A DNA stretch of 21,055 nucleotides from Bacteroidota bacterium (GTDB lineage Bacteria > Bacteroidota > Bacteroidia > Flavobacteriales > Flavobacteriaceae), in assembly GCA_009936675.1 (NCBI GenBank), contig JAACDY010000169.1:1-21055 (forward strand), in the 5' to 3' direction. Below the pieces are notes generated by a model. The model searched no databases. It was not told the DNA's origin and was given only the letters and a program-made list of their open reading frames with translations. Of the stretch, positions 1 to 8,228 are shown in pieces; position 1 is the first letter of the stretch; each line of letters opens with the position of its first letter. Made by a program: the position numbers and the translations under genes.

Positions 1-149
1 GTATCATCTGTACCATTGTTGCCGTCATTCATGTATGCGCTCCTCAACAGTTCTAAATCTGCTTGAGCTTTATTGATTTTGTCTTCAATCAATTTTCTGA
101 AATCTTCCAACTCTTCGTCTGAATATCGAGCTTTTGTTTCTTTAGCCAT
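1..149 (-). CDS. TraR/DksA family zinc-finger protein, N-terminal part (partial)
   Basis: Reading the minus strand from ATG at 149 gives 49 residues, beginning MAKETKARYSDEELEDF and continuing with a charged heptad-like helix (KINKAQADLELLRSAY), then NDGNNGTDD at the window edge. This is the coiled-coil N-terminus typical of the roughly 125-residue DksA/TraR-type proteins that lie next to ileS in many Bacteroidota. The family's C-terminal C4 zinc finger would be beyond the edge, so it cannot be confirmed. Members bind the secondary channel of RNA polymerase and adjust transcription, often together with ppGpp. The ATG lies inside the last codons of ileS (8-bp overlap), so the gene is probably translated by coupling from the ileS message. 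The frame is certain; the family assignment rests on the N-terminal pattern and the position. Confidence 0.8.
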   Translation of the reverse strand, partial: MAKETKARYSDEELEDFRKLIEDKINKAQADLELLRSAYMNDGNNGTDD

Positions 150-3100
150 TTTCAATCTTTTTAATGGTTATTTTTGTTTTGATATTGTCGAACACAACCT
201 CGGTTCCATTGTTTATTTGCAAGGGAAAATCAATTTTTTCTCCTAAGGTCTCCGAGCGTATGTATGCACTGTTGTTTTCAATTCTTTCTTTTAAATCATC
301 GTCGGCCAAAAAGCTGATATCTATTTTATCAGTGACTTCTAGTCCAACGTCTTTTCTGATGTTTTGAATGCGATTGACCAACTCCCGAGCAATGCCTTCA
401 TTTATCAAATCTTCGGTCAATGGAATGTCCAAGGCTACTGTTAGTCCATTACCATGAGCCACCAACCAACCTTCGATATCTTTGGAGGTGATTTCCACCT
501 CGCTGAGGTCTAAAATAATATTTTTTTCATTAAGTGGGATGTTGATCTTGCCTTCCTTCTCAAGGGTTCTTATTTCAGCTTCCCCAAAAGCATTGATCTT
601 ACCAACTACTTTTCCCATATCTTTTCCAAATCGGGGCCCCAATATTTTAAAATTGGGTTTGATTTCTTTGACTAATATATTGCTGTTATCATCAATCAAT
701 TCAATGGATTTGACGTTGACCTCTGAGCGCAATTGCTCCTGAATCTTTTTGATTTCATTTTTTTCCTCTGGGCCATTTACGGCAACCATTAGGGTTTGTA
801 GCGGCTGTCTTACTTTAATTTGTTCTTTTTTCCGGAGTGAAAGTGCCAATGAAGTGATGTTTCGGGCTTTGTTGATTCGATTTTCTAGGGCTGAATCGAT
901 AGCTTCGGGATGCGCTAAGGGAAAAGTTGATAGATGCACCGAAACGGATTTTTTGGCGGTCGTATTTTGGGTTAAATCTTGATACAAGCGGTCGCTGTAA
1001 AAGGGAGCTACAGGGGCAGCCAATTGGCTTATTTTTAGAAGGCATTCCCAGAGGGTTTGATAGGCCGCAATTTTATCTTTTTGATATTCTCCTTTCCAAA
1101 AACGCCTTCTACACAATCTCACATACCAGTTGCTCAATTTTTCCTGAACAAATTCGGAAATGGCTCGGGTCGCTTTGGTGGGCTCATAGTCTTTGTAGAA
1201 AGCATCCACTTTCCCAATCAAACTGTTAAGTTCAGATAAAATCCAGCGATCCAATTCGGAGCGTTCGTCAAGGGGAATGGGTACTTCTTCATTTTTAAAA
1301 TTATCTATATTGGCATAGAGGCTAAAGAAGGAATAGGTGTTGTGTAGGGTTCCAAAAAACTTGCGTTGTGCTTCGCCTATGCCGTCCAAGTCAAATTTGA
1401 GGTTATCCCAGGGGTTGGCGTTTGAAATCATATACCATCGGGTGGCATCTGCTCCATATTGGTCAATGGTCTCAAAGGGGTCTACAGCGTTGCCCAAGCG
1501 TTTAGACATTTTTTGGCCGTTTTTGTCCAATACCAATCCGTTGGAAACCACATTTTTGTATGAAATAGAATCAAAAACCAGTGTGCTGATGGCATGTAGT
1601 GTATAGAACCAACCACGGGTTTGATCTACACCTTCTGCGATATAGTCGGCGGGGAAGGCATTTCCACTGTCGATTTTTTCTTTGTTTTCGAAAGGATAAT
1701 GCCATTGTGCATAGGGCATAGCGCCTGAGTCAAACCAAACATCGATCAAGTCTTTTTCACGTAGCATGGCTGTCCCTTTGGACGAAGTCAGCACAATTTC
1801 ATCGACAATGTGTTTGTGAAGGTCTACCTTTTGGTAATTGGCTTCACTCATGTCACCCACTTCAAAATTGGCGAGTGGATTGGTGCTCATATGACCCTTT
1901 AGGATGGATTTTTCGATTTCTTCATACAACTCCGCTACCGATCCAATCACTTTTGTTTCTTCCCCCTCTTCTGTCCTCCATACGGGTAGTGGGATACCCC
2001 AAAATCGGGATCTTGACAGGTTCCAGTCGTTGGCGTTGGCCAACCAGTTACCAAATCTACCTTCGCCTGTGGATTTGGGTTTCCAGTTGATTTCTTGATT
2101 TAGGGCTGTGAGTCGATCTTTTACCTCTGTTACTTTGATGAACCATGAGTCCAGCGGGTAATAGAGGATGGGTTTATCTGTTCTCCAGCAGTTGGGGTAG
2201 GAGTGAACGTATTTTTCGACCTTAAATGCCAAATTCTCTTCTTTGAGTCTAATGGCGATTTGCACGTCGCTGGATTTGTCAGGAGCCTTGCCTTCGTCGT
2301 AATATTCGTTTTTGACATATTGTCCGGCCAAACTCCCCATTTCGCTGCGGAATTTACCTTGTAAGTCCACCAAAGGAACTTTATTGCTGTTTTCGTCCAA
2401 AATCAAAAGCGGAGGAACTTCTGGGATTGCCTCTTTGGCGACCTTGGCATCATCGGCACCAAAAGTCGGTGCGGTATGAACAATACCAGTTCCATCTTCA
2501 GTGGTCACGAAATCTCCCAAAATGACCCGATAGGCATTTTCAGGATGATCGACTGGTTCCGGTGCTTCCCGCCATATTTTTTCATATCTGATATTGAGGA
2601 GGTCTTTTCCTTTGAATTCCTTTTCAAGGAAAAAAGGGATTTTTTTGGCTCCTTCAGTGTAGTTTTCTAAGGCCGACAAAGTACTTTCGGCCTCATATTT
2701 TCCAGAGAACTGTTTACTGACCAAGGCTTTGGCCAATATTACCCGAACGGGTTGAAAAGTATACTGGTTGAAAGTATGGACGAGTACATAGTCAATTTTT
2801 GGCCCCACGGTCAAGGCCGTGTTGGAGGGCAGCGTCCACGGTGTGGTGGTCCATGCCAGAAGGTAGAGGGGAGTACTACCTTTAAGAAAATCTGGGATTG
2901 AATCCTCTTTGGTCTTAAATTGTGCCGTTACGGTGGTATCACTAACGTCTTGGTAGGTGCCAGGTTGATTCAACTCGTGCGAACTCAATCCCGTTCCAGC
3001 CTTTGGAGAGTAGGGTTGAATAGTATAACCCTTGTATAAAAGGCCTTTTTCGTGAATCTGTTTGATCAACCACCAGACGGTTTCCATGTATTTGGAAGTA

Positions 3101-3552
3101 TAGGTAACATAGGGATCGTCCATGTCCACCCAATAACCCATTTTCTGAGTTAATCGGTTCCATACGTCGGTATATTTCATTACAGCCTCCTTACATGCGT
3201 TGTTGTATTCCTCAACGGAGATAGAGGTTCCAATGGCATCCTTAGTAATACCCAATGCCTTTTCAACCCCAAGTTCGACTGGTAGCCCGTGAGTATCCCA
3301 GCCTGCTTTTCGATTTACTTGATAACCTTTTTGGGTTTTGTACCGGCAAAAAATATCCTTGATGGTTCGTGCCATCACGTGGTGAATACCTGGCATTCCA
3401 TTAGCCGAAGGAGGACCCTCATAAAAAATATAGGGAGGACGATCCGTTCTTTCGGAGATGCTTTTTTCAAAAATCTGGTGTTCCTCCCAGAAGTTCAGTA
3501 TTTCTGAAGAAATTGCGGGTAAATTCAGTCCTTTATACTCCTTGAAAACCAT
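142..3552 (-). CDS. ileS: Isoleucyl-tRNA synthetase, eukaryotic-like type 2 with altered HIGH motif
   Basis: Class I aminoacyl-tRNA synthetase that charges tRNA-Ile in the cytoplasm; 1136 residues, complete. Visible landmarks are the GPPSANGMP block leading into GIHH (residues 55-58), GWDTHGLPVE (84-93), the editing (CP1) domain with TTTPWTLPSN (235-244) and TTEDGTGIVHTAP (350-362), DVWFDSG (604-610) and KMSKR (681-685). An anticodon-binding region and a long C-terminal extension follow. There is no C-terminal Cys4 zinc site of the E. coli type, which with the length points to the eukaryotic-like IleRS2 group, generally insensitive to mupirocin. The HIGH signature, normally H-x-G-H, reads G-I-H-H; the flanking PPxANG and the downstream TIKD align without gaps, so this is not a misreading. 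The start at 3552 follows a short leader with a candidate -7 element. The 3' end overlaps the dksA-like gene. Confidence 0.98.
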   Translation of the reverse strand: MVFKEYKGLNLPAISSEILNFWEEHQIFEKSISERTDRPPYIFYEGPPSANGMPGIHHVMARTIKDIFCRYKTQKGYQVNRKAGWDTHGLPVELGVEKALGITKDAIGTSISVEEYNNACKEAVMKYTDVWNRLTQKMGYWVDMDDPYVTYTSKYMETVWWLIKQIHEKGLLYKGYTIQPYSPKAGTGLSSHELNQPGTYQDVSDTTVTAQFKTKEDSIPDFLKGSTPLYLLAWTTTPWTLPSNTALTVGPKIDYVLVHTFNQYTFQPVRVILAKALVSKQFSGKYEAESTLSALENYTEGAKKIPFFLEKEFKGKDLLNIRYEKIWREAPEPVDHPENAYRVILGDFVTTEDGTGIVHTAPTFGADDAKVAKEAIPEVPPLLILDENSNKVPLVDLQGKFRSEMGSLAGQYVKNEYYDEGKAPDKSSDVQIAIRLKEENLAFKVEKYVHSYPNCWRTDKPILYYPLDSWFIKVTEVKDRLTALNQEINWKPKSTGEGRFGNWLANANDWNLSRSRFWGIPLPVWRTEEGEETKVIGSVAELYEEIEKSILKGHMSTNPLANFEVGDMSEANYQKVDLHKHIVDEIVLTSSKGTAMLREKDLIDVWFDSGAMPYAQWHYPFENKEKIDSGNAFPADYIAEGVDQTRGWFYTLHAISTLVFDSISYKNVVSNGLVLDKNGQKMSKRLGNAVDPFETIDQYGADATRWYMISNANPWDNLKFDLDGIGEAQRKFFGTLHNTYSFFSLYANIDNFKNEEVPIPLDERSELDRWILSELNSLIGKVDAFYKDYEPTKATRAISEFVQEKLSNWYVRLCRRRFWKGEYQKDKIAAYQTLWECLLKISQLAAPVAPFYSDRLYQDLTQNTTAKKSVSVHLSTFPLAHPEAIDSALENRINKARNITSLALSLRKKEQIKVRQPLQTLMVAVNGPEEKNEIKKIQEQLRSEVNVKSIELIDDNSNILVKEIKPNFKILGPRFGKDMGKVVGKINAFGEAEIRTLEKEGKINIPLNEKNIILDLSEVEITSKDIEGWLVAHGNGLTVALDIPLTEDLINEGIARELVNRIQNIRKDVGLEVTDKIDISFLADDDLKERIENNSAYIRSETLGEKIDFPLQINNGTEVVFDNIKTKITIKKIENG

Positions 3553-3576
3553 GTCAGGTGGCGTTTATTAAAGTTG

Positions 3577-3584
3577 CGAAATTA
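3577..3584 (-). promoter_or_regulatory. Candidate -7 promoter element for ileS
   Basis: On the minus strand this reads TAATTTCG followed by CAACTTTAATA, one mismatch from the Bacteroidota -7 consensus TAnnTTTG. It ends 24 bases before the ileS ATG. A nearly identical string (TAATTTCGCAA) precedes the glycogen-synthase-like gene. No convincing -33 TTTG is visible upstream, only a T-run, so this is a candidate from pattern and position. ileS could also be read through from the TonB receptor gene, whose stop codon is 57 bases away. Confidence 0.35.
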
Positions 3585-3609
3585 AGGATTTTAGGTAAAA
3601 AAAAGGATT

Positions 3610-6105
3610 TTAGATTTTAACCTTCAATCCTAACTGTAAACTCCTTCCTTCAGCAGAGATACCTGAGGCAAAAGTTCTGTAATGCAGATCAAAAATATTT
3701 TTCAATCTAACATTTAAAACAATGTTTTTTCTTAGCTGATATTGGGACATGATAGACCAAATATTCCAAGAGGGCATACCGTAATATTTATCAATATCAT
3801 CAACGGCAATGGGGTTCATCACAGGAGTTTCGTTAAGTCCATCTTCGCCTCCCCAACTGTAATCTCGGGGGTGTTTTCGCTCACTGAATTTCCAAATCAG
3901 TAAAGTCCTCCAGTTTTTAATTTTGTGAGAAAGGGTAAAAGTTCCGAACAAGGGAGCGATAGAAGGCATGGGACCATAATCAGTGTTTTGATCGGCGGTA
4001 GTGTAAGTAATTCCTCCCATGATTTCAAATGGATCACTCAACATCCATTTTCCTTGAAGGGAAGCTCCATAGATAAAACGGTTGCCTAAATTCTTGTTGG
4101 CTTGGGTAAATACTTCTTCCTCATTGTATAAAATAGAATTCTCATTGGGGGTACTGGTGTCGGAAAAAACTATAAAATCAGACCTTACGATGTGTCGGGA
4201 AACCAGAGTGCTAAAAGCTCTTAGGTCAATAAAATTGATTTTGTCTTGGCCGGTAAATTTGATCCCAGATTCGAAGGTATAGGCGTATTCTGGTTGTAAA
4301 AAGGAATTGGGGACTAATAGAATTCCATTGCTCTCCCTTATTTTTCCGATATCATCAATATTGGGGGTTCTGAATCCACTGGAAATTAAACTGTCGATTT
4401 GCCATCTTTCATTGGGTCGATAGGTCATTGCCAAAGTATAGGTCAAAGCTTCAGATTGTAAATCGACTGTGGACAGAAGTTTGTCTACTGGTGCAGTATC
4501 ATTCCAACGGGCAATAATTTTTGAGCTGGTGAGCCTTAGTCCCCCATTAATGGTTAAGCGATCGTTAGTCCGATAAATCCAATTCAAATAACCAGCAAAA
4601 CTAGAAGCACTACTGCCATCGCTAGGGTATCGAGAGGGTATTGTGATGCGGTCACTATAACCGATGATATCATCCAAACCGAGAACCAGATCTAAGGCAT
4701 AACCTTGGGATCGAATTTTGTTATAAGTCCATTCCAGTCCGTAGGATAGGGAATGTCCTTGGGCGATATTTCCATAAAAATCGGCATTAATACTATAAAC
4801 ATCAACCTTTTCGATTTGATGGGAGCGGGTCAGGCTTCCGAACTTTCGATTGACTCTCGATTCTTCAACATTTTGATAGGCAGCGGTAAGCGCTCCTTTT
4901 TTTAACCAGTTTTTGCCCAAGAAAAATTTGAGTTGTGGGGAGAGAAAAAATCTTTTTTGGGGGCCGTAGTACCATTCACTAAAACGAAGACTTCCATCTC
5001 GTTCCTCCGCCAGTTTATCGTATCGATCAATATCGGAGGATTCCGAATATTGAAGGTTGATATTTAAAAGCATCTCGCTGGGAAGACGAACAAGGAATTT
5101 TTGAAAAATATCGAATTGGTTGTAGGCTGTGTTTTTTTGAATGTTGGGATTGGAGTTGCTGATGGGTATTTCGCTGTACTTATTTCTACTGTTAAGAGAG
5201 TAATTGGGGGTCAATCCCCAATTTGAAAAACCGTGATTTCTTTTTTCGCCAATTCTGATATCACCGAAATTAGAATAACTCACACTGGTTAGGCTACCCC
5301 AGTTTTTATAACTCAAGGCGGTATTAACATTATTTACAAAAGAGAAATTGGCGTAATTAAAGGTGGACGAAAACTCAGATTTTACGGGAGTTTTATTGTT
5401 CAATTGTGGTGATTTGGTATAGTAGTGAATGACTCCTCCCAATGCATCGGAACCATAGCCAACGGATGAAGATCCAAAAGTTACTTCCACTCTATCTATA
5501 TTGTGTGGGTCGATGGTAATAGCGTTTTGAAGATGACCCGACCTGTAGATGGCGTTATTCATTCTCACTCCATCAACTACGATCAAGACCCGATTGGCTT
5601 CAAACCCCCTCAAAACTGGACTTCCTCCTCCTCCTTGAGACTTTTGAATCCTGATGTTGGGATTGATTTCCAAAAGATCTGCTCCTGTAGCTACTCCCCC
5701 AATCTCAATGTCTTTTTGTGAGATAATTCCTACTTGCTCGGCAATTTTGTCTCTTGTGACTTGGGATCGAGCTACAGAAAGTACCACTTCCTCCAAAACT
5801 TCATCCTCCGAAATCAATGGGACAACTTTTTTTCCTTGCAAAATTTCAAGAATTGAAATGGTCAAGGGTTGATATCCCATCAGATTAAATTTGATTTTAC
5901 CCTTGCGAGGAAAATTATTGAGCACTGCTTTTCCAAGGGCGTTGGTCACGAGGTTATGATTCCCATCTTCTGAAAAAACAACTACATTCTCCAAAGGCTC
6001 GCCCGTTATACCATCTTCCACCCAAATGTCTTGACCCCAAAGACTGTGTAAGCCTAAAAAGGGAAGAATAAGCAGAAAAAAACTATTCTTAGCGAAAGAT
6101 TTCAT
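3610..6105 (-). CDS. TonB-dependent receptor, heme/hemoglobin-receptor-like
   Basis: Outer-membrane active transporter of 831 residues. A signal peptide (hydrophobic FFLLILPFLGLHSLWGQ, cleavage near residue 25) is followed by a short carboxypeptidase-regulatory-like domain (about 26-100). The plug (about 108-230) includes VLRGFEANRVLIVVDGVRMN (164-183), the stretch RSGHLQNAITIDPHNIDRVEV (188-208, interrupted here only for description) and YGSDALGGVIHY. A 22-strand-type barrel fills the rest. The plug wording and the C-terminal NIFDLHYRTFASG.SAEGR resemble the hemoglobin/transferrin/lactoferrin receptor families, so heme or another iron source is the best guess; substrate remains inference. 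No heme-uptake partners and no SusD lie nearby. The start codon lies inside recO (17-bp overlap), which implies translational coupling. The alternative is a siderophore or cobalamin receptor. Confidence 0.9.
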   Translation of the reverse strand: MKSFAKNSFFLLILPFLGLHSLWGQDIWVEDGITGEPLENVVVFSEDGNHNLVTNALGKAVLNNFPRKGKIKFNLMGYQPLTISILEILQGKKVVPLISEDEVLEEVVLSVARSQVTRDKIAEQVGIISQKDIEIGGVATGADLLEINPNIRIQKSQGGGGSPVLRGFEANRVLIVVDGVRMNNAIYRSGHLQNAITIDPHNIDRVEVTFGSSSVGYGSDALGGVIHYYTKSPQLNNKTPVKSEFSSTFNYANFSFVNNVNTALSYKNWGSLTSVSYSNFGDIRIGEKRNHGFSNWGLTPNYSLNSRNKYSEIPISNSNPNIQKNTAYNQFDIFQKFLVRLPSEMLLNINLQYSESSDIDRYDKLAEERDGSLRFSEWYYGPQKRFFLSPQLKFFLGKNWLKKGALTAAYQNVEESRVNRKFGSLTRSHQIEKVDVYSINADFYGNIAQGHSLSYGLEWTYNKIRSQGYALDLVLGLDDIIGYSDRITIPSRYPSDGSSASSFAGYLNWIYRTNDRLTINGGLRLTSSKIIARWNDTAPVDKLLSTVDLQSEALTYTLAMTYRPNERWQIDSLISSGFRTPNIDDIGKIRESNGILLVPNSFLQPEYAYTFESGIKFTGQDKINFIDLRAFSTLVSRHIVRSDFIVFSDTSTPNENSILYNEEEVFTQANKNLGNRFIYGASLQGKWMLSDPFEIMGGITYTTADQNTDYGPMPSIAPLFGTFTLSHKIKNWRTLLIWKFSERKHPRDYSWGGEDGLNETPVMNPIAVDDIDKYYGMPSWNIWSIMSQYQLRKNIVLNVRLKNIFDLHYRTFASGISAEGRSLQLGLKVKI

Positions 6106-6817
6106 GGAGTATATCGACTGATTTTATTTTTCCAAAACCTTGTAAATGTAAATTAAAATAATCTATCAAGATACTTAACAACTTTGTTCTGAGTGAATTG
6201 GGAAATGTTAGGTCTTGCAATTTTTCAAAATTTGTGCCAATTAATTTTTTAAAAGCAAGGACCAGCTCCCCCCCGATGACATATTTGGAGGGGGATGAAC
6301 CGCAAAAACAGCCACTTTCTAAATCAAAGCAGTCTTGCTCCATGTCTGTTTGATTGGGATAGAAGCCTAGATGTTGACTGAGGTCCAACATAAACTTTAA
6401 ATGAAAAAGTGGCGAAAACTCTTTTTGCTCTAAGTGAATAACGTTTTTTTGAATAAAATGGTATAATGTAGCATTGGGTGATCCCTCCTCACTAATGACA
6501 CGTGTCATCACTTCGGACAAAAACAGGGCTACTGCGTTTTTTTTGATATCAAAAGGAATTTCGATCAAAGGAAAACGCACTCTGGCTTCCTTAATAAAGT
6601 GGAGTCCTTCTCTGTTTTCATTTTTTACCTGAGTAATCAGGCTAATGATACTGAGAGGCTGGAACAGTGATTTTTTCAGGGCACCTTTTTTGGAGGACAA
6701 TATGCCTTTGAGCATAAAAGATTTTAATCCCAGTTCTTTGCAATAGCAACGGGCAATTAGGCTAGAATCACCGTATTTCAATGTGCTGATAACAATGGCA
6801 TCGGTTTCAATCAACAT
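6089..6817 (-). CDS. recO: DNA repair protein RecO
   Basis: Recombination mediator that, with RecR, loads RecA on SSB-coated single-stranded DNA in RecF-pathway repair. The reading frame is open to 7000, but the N-terminal 61 codons would overlap gdhA and are Cys/Arg-rich nonsense. The ATG at 6817 gives MLIETDAIVISTLKYGDSS, the usual RecO beginning, and a 242-residue protein of normal family length. The N-terminal OB-fold (about 1-80) contains the typical LKGILSSKKGAL stretch. The helical C-terminal part carries a Cys cluster (CFDLESGCFCG, 163-173) at the position of the RecO zinc-finger region, and GGELVLAF follows. It sits 14 bases after gdhA and overlaps the downstream TonB receptor gene by 17 bases. 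Confidence 0.93.
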   Translation of the reverse strand: MLIETDAIVISTLKYGDSSLIARCYCKELGLKSFMLKGILSSKKGALKKSLFQPLSIISLITQVKNENREGLHFIKEARVRFPLIEIPFDIKKNAVALFLSEVMTRVISEEGSPNATLYHFIQKNVIHLEQKEFSPLFHLKFMLDLSQHLGFYPNQTDMEQDCFDLESGCFCGSSPSKYVIGGELVLAFKKLIGTNFEKLQDLTFPNSLRTKLLSILIDYFNLHLQGFGKIKSVDILHEIFR

Positions 6818-6831
6818 ATTGGAAAGCAGGT

Positions 6832-8172
6832 TTAAACTACTCCTTGAGCAAGCATGGCATCGGCTACTTTTACAAAACCGGCAATGTTGGCTCCCTTCAC
6901 ATAGTTGACATAACCTTCTTCTTCGCCAAAATCCAAGCAAGATTGGTGAATATCGGCCATGATGGATTGTAATTTGGCATCTACTTCTTCCCTGGACCAA
7001 TTGTACCTGAGCGAGTTTTGTGCCATTTCTAATCCAGAAACAGCAACTCCTCCTGCATTGGAGGCTTTGCCCGGAGCATAGAGGATTTTATGATTGGTAA
7101 ATTGGTGAATGGCTTCTGGAGTAGAGGGCATATTGGCTCCCTCACCAACACACATACAGCCGTTACGGATCAATAAAGCAGCGTCTTTTTCATTCAACTC
7201 ATTTTGGGTAGCACAAGGCAGGGCTATTTCACAGGCAACCTCCCAAGGTGTTTTGCCTGAGATAAACTTTGCTTTGGGGTATTTTTCAATATAGGCACTG
7301 ATTCGGGCTCTTTTTATGTTTTTAAGTTCCATCACATGGGCCAATTTTTCCTCGTCTATGCCCTCTGCATCATAAATGTATCCAGAGGAATCAGACATAG
7401 TTAATACTTTAGCGTCCAATTGAATGGTTTTTTCTGCAGCATATTGGGCTACATTTCCACTTCCCGAAATCACAACCTTTTTGTCTTTTAGACCAGCACC
7501 GTTGTGTTCCATCATCTTTTGAACAAAGTAAACTACTCCATAGCCAGTGGCCTCGGGTCGGATCAGAGAGCCTCCCCAGGAGATGCCTTTCCCAGTTAAA
7601 ACCCCTGTAAATTCGTTTTTCAACCTTTTGTATTGTCCAAACATATAGCCAATTTCCCTACTTCCTACCCCTATGTCTCCGGCAGGAATGTCTCGATTTG
7701 GGCCGATGTGACGGAATAGTTCTGTCATAAAACTTTGGCAAAAACGCATGACTTCCGTATCCGTCCTTCCTTTGGGGTTGAAATCTGAACCTCCTTTTCC
7801 ACCTCCCATTGGAAGTGTAGTCAAGCTGTTTTTGAAGATTTGCTCAAAAGCCAAAAACTTGAGTACGCTTAAGTTTACACTGGGGTGAAAACGCAAACCA
7901 CCTTTATAGGGGCCAATTGCAGAATTCATTTCTATTCTGTAGCCGCGGTTTACTTGAATCTCCTCTTGATCATCAATCCAAGCGACTCTGAAGGAAACCA
8001 CACGCTCGGGTTCTACCATGCGCTTTAAAATGTTCTGACCGTAGTAAACATCATTTTTAACGATATAGGGGATCACCGTTTCGGCTACCTCAGTGACTGC
8101 CTGCATAAATTCAGGCTCATTTTGATTTCTTTTGCTGACATCAGCCAAGAAATCTTTGATTACTTTATCCAT
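6832..8172 (-). CDS. gdhA: NADP-type glutamate dehydrogenase
   Basis: Catalyses reductive amination of 2-oxoglutarate to glutamate, the low-affinity ammonium assimilation route. It has 446 residues, the standard length of hexameric bacterial GDH. Residues visible are GPYKGGLRFHPSVN (87-100), PMGGGKGGSDF (121-131) with the catalytic Lys126, PAGDIGVGSREIGY (163-176), the substrate-site RPEATGYG (205-212) and the dinucleotide-binding fold SGSGNVAQYA (236-245). The sequence is closest in style to E. coli-type NADP-specific GdhA, so NADPH use is inferred by family. The ATG at 8172 is followed by MDKVIKDF. A 56-base gap separates it from radA upstream and only 14 bases from recO downstream. It may have its own promoter in the upstream gap, but I could not identify a convincing one. 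Confidence 0.97.
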   Translation of the reverse strand: MDKVIKDFLADVSKRNQNEPEFMQAVTEVAETVIPYIVKNDVYYGQNILKRMVEPERVVSFRVAWIDDQEEIQVNRGYRIEMNSAIGPYKGGLRFHPSVNLSVLKFLAFEQIFKNSLTTLPMGGGKGGSDFNPKGRTDTEVMRFCQSFMTELFRHIGPNRDIPAGDIGVGSREIGYMFGQYKRLKNEFTGVLTGKGISWGGSLIRPEATGYGVVYFVQKMMEHNGAGLKDKKVVISGSGNVAQYAAEKTIQLDAKVLTMSDSSGYIYDAEGIDEEKLAHVMELKNIKRARISAYIEKYPKAKFISGKTPWEVACEIALPCATQNELNEKDAALLIRNGCMCVGEGANMPSTPEAIHQFTNHKILYAPGKASNAGGVAVSGLEMAQNSLRYNWSREEVDAKLQSIMADIHQSCLDFGEEEGYVNYVKGANIAGFVKVADAMLAQGVV

Positions 8173-8228
8173 GTAATTGATTATTGATCAACTAAATTTA
8201 CGTTTTATAGCGGAAATGAATTTAAATT

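Noticed and set aside
164..1606. Series of plus-strand frames of 60-100 codons opposite ileS
   Set aside because: They are reverse-strand shadows of a long conserved gene, with Ser/Phe-rich composition expected from complementing its codons, and no starts with plausible context.
3586..3613. Direct repeat GGATTTTAG twice between ileS and the TonB receptor gene
   Set aside because: Nine bases of simple AT-rich sequence, the second copy running into the receptor's stop codon; most likely chance.
6818..7000. N-terminal extension of recO (61 extra codons) into gdhA
   Set aside because: The extra residues are Cys/Arg/His-rich out-of-frame gdhA sequence, and the RecO-typical N-terminus MLIETDAIVIST starts exactly at 6817.
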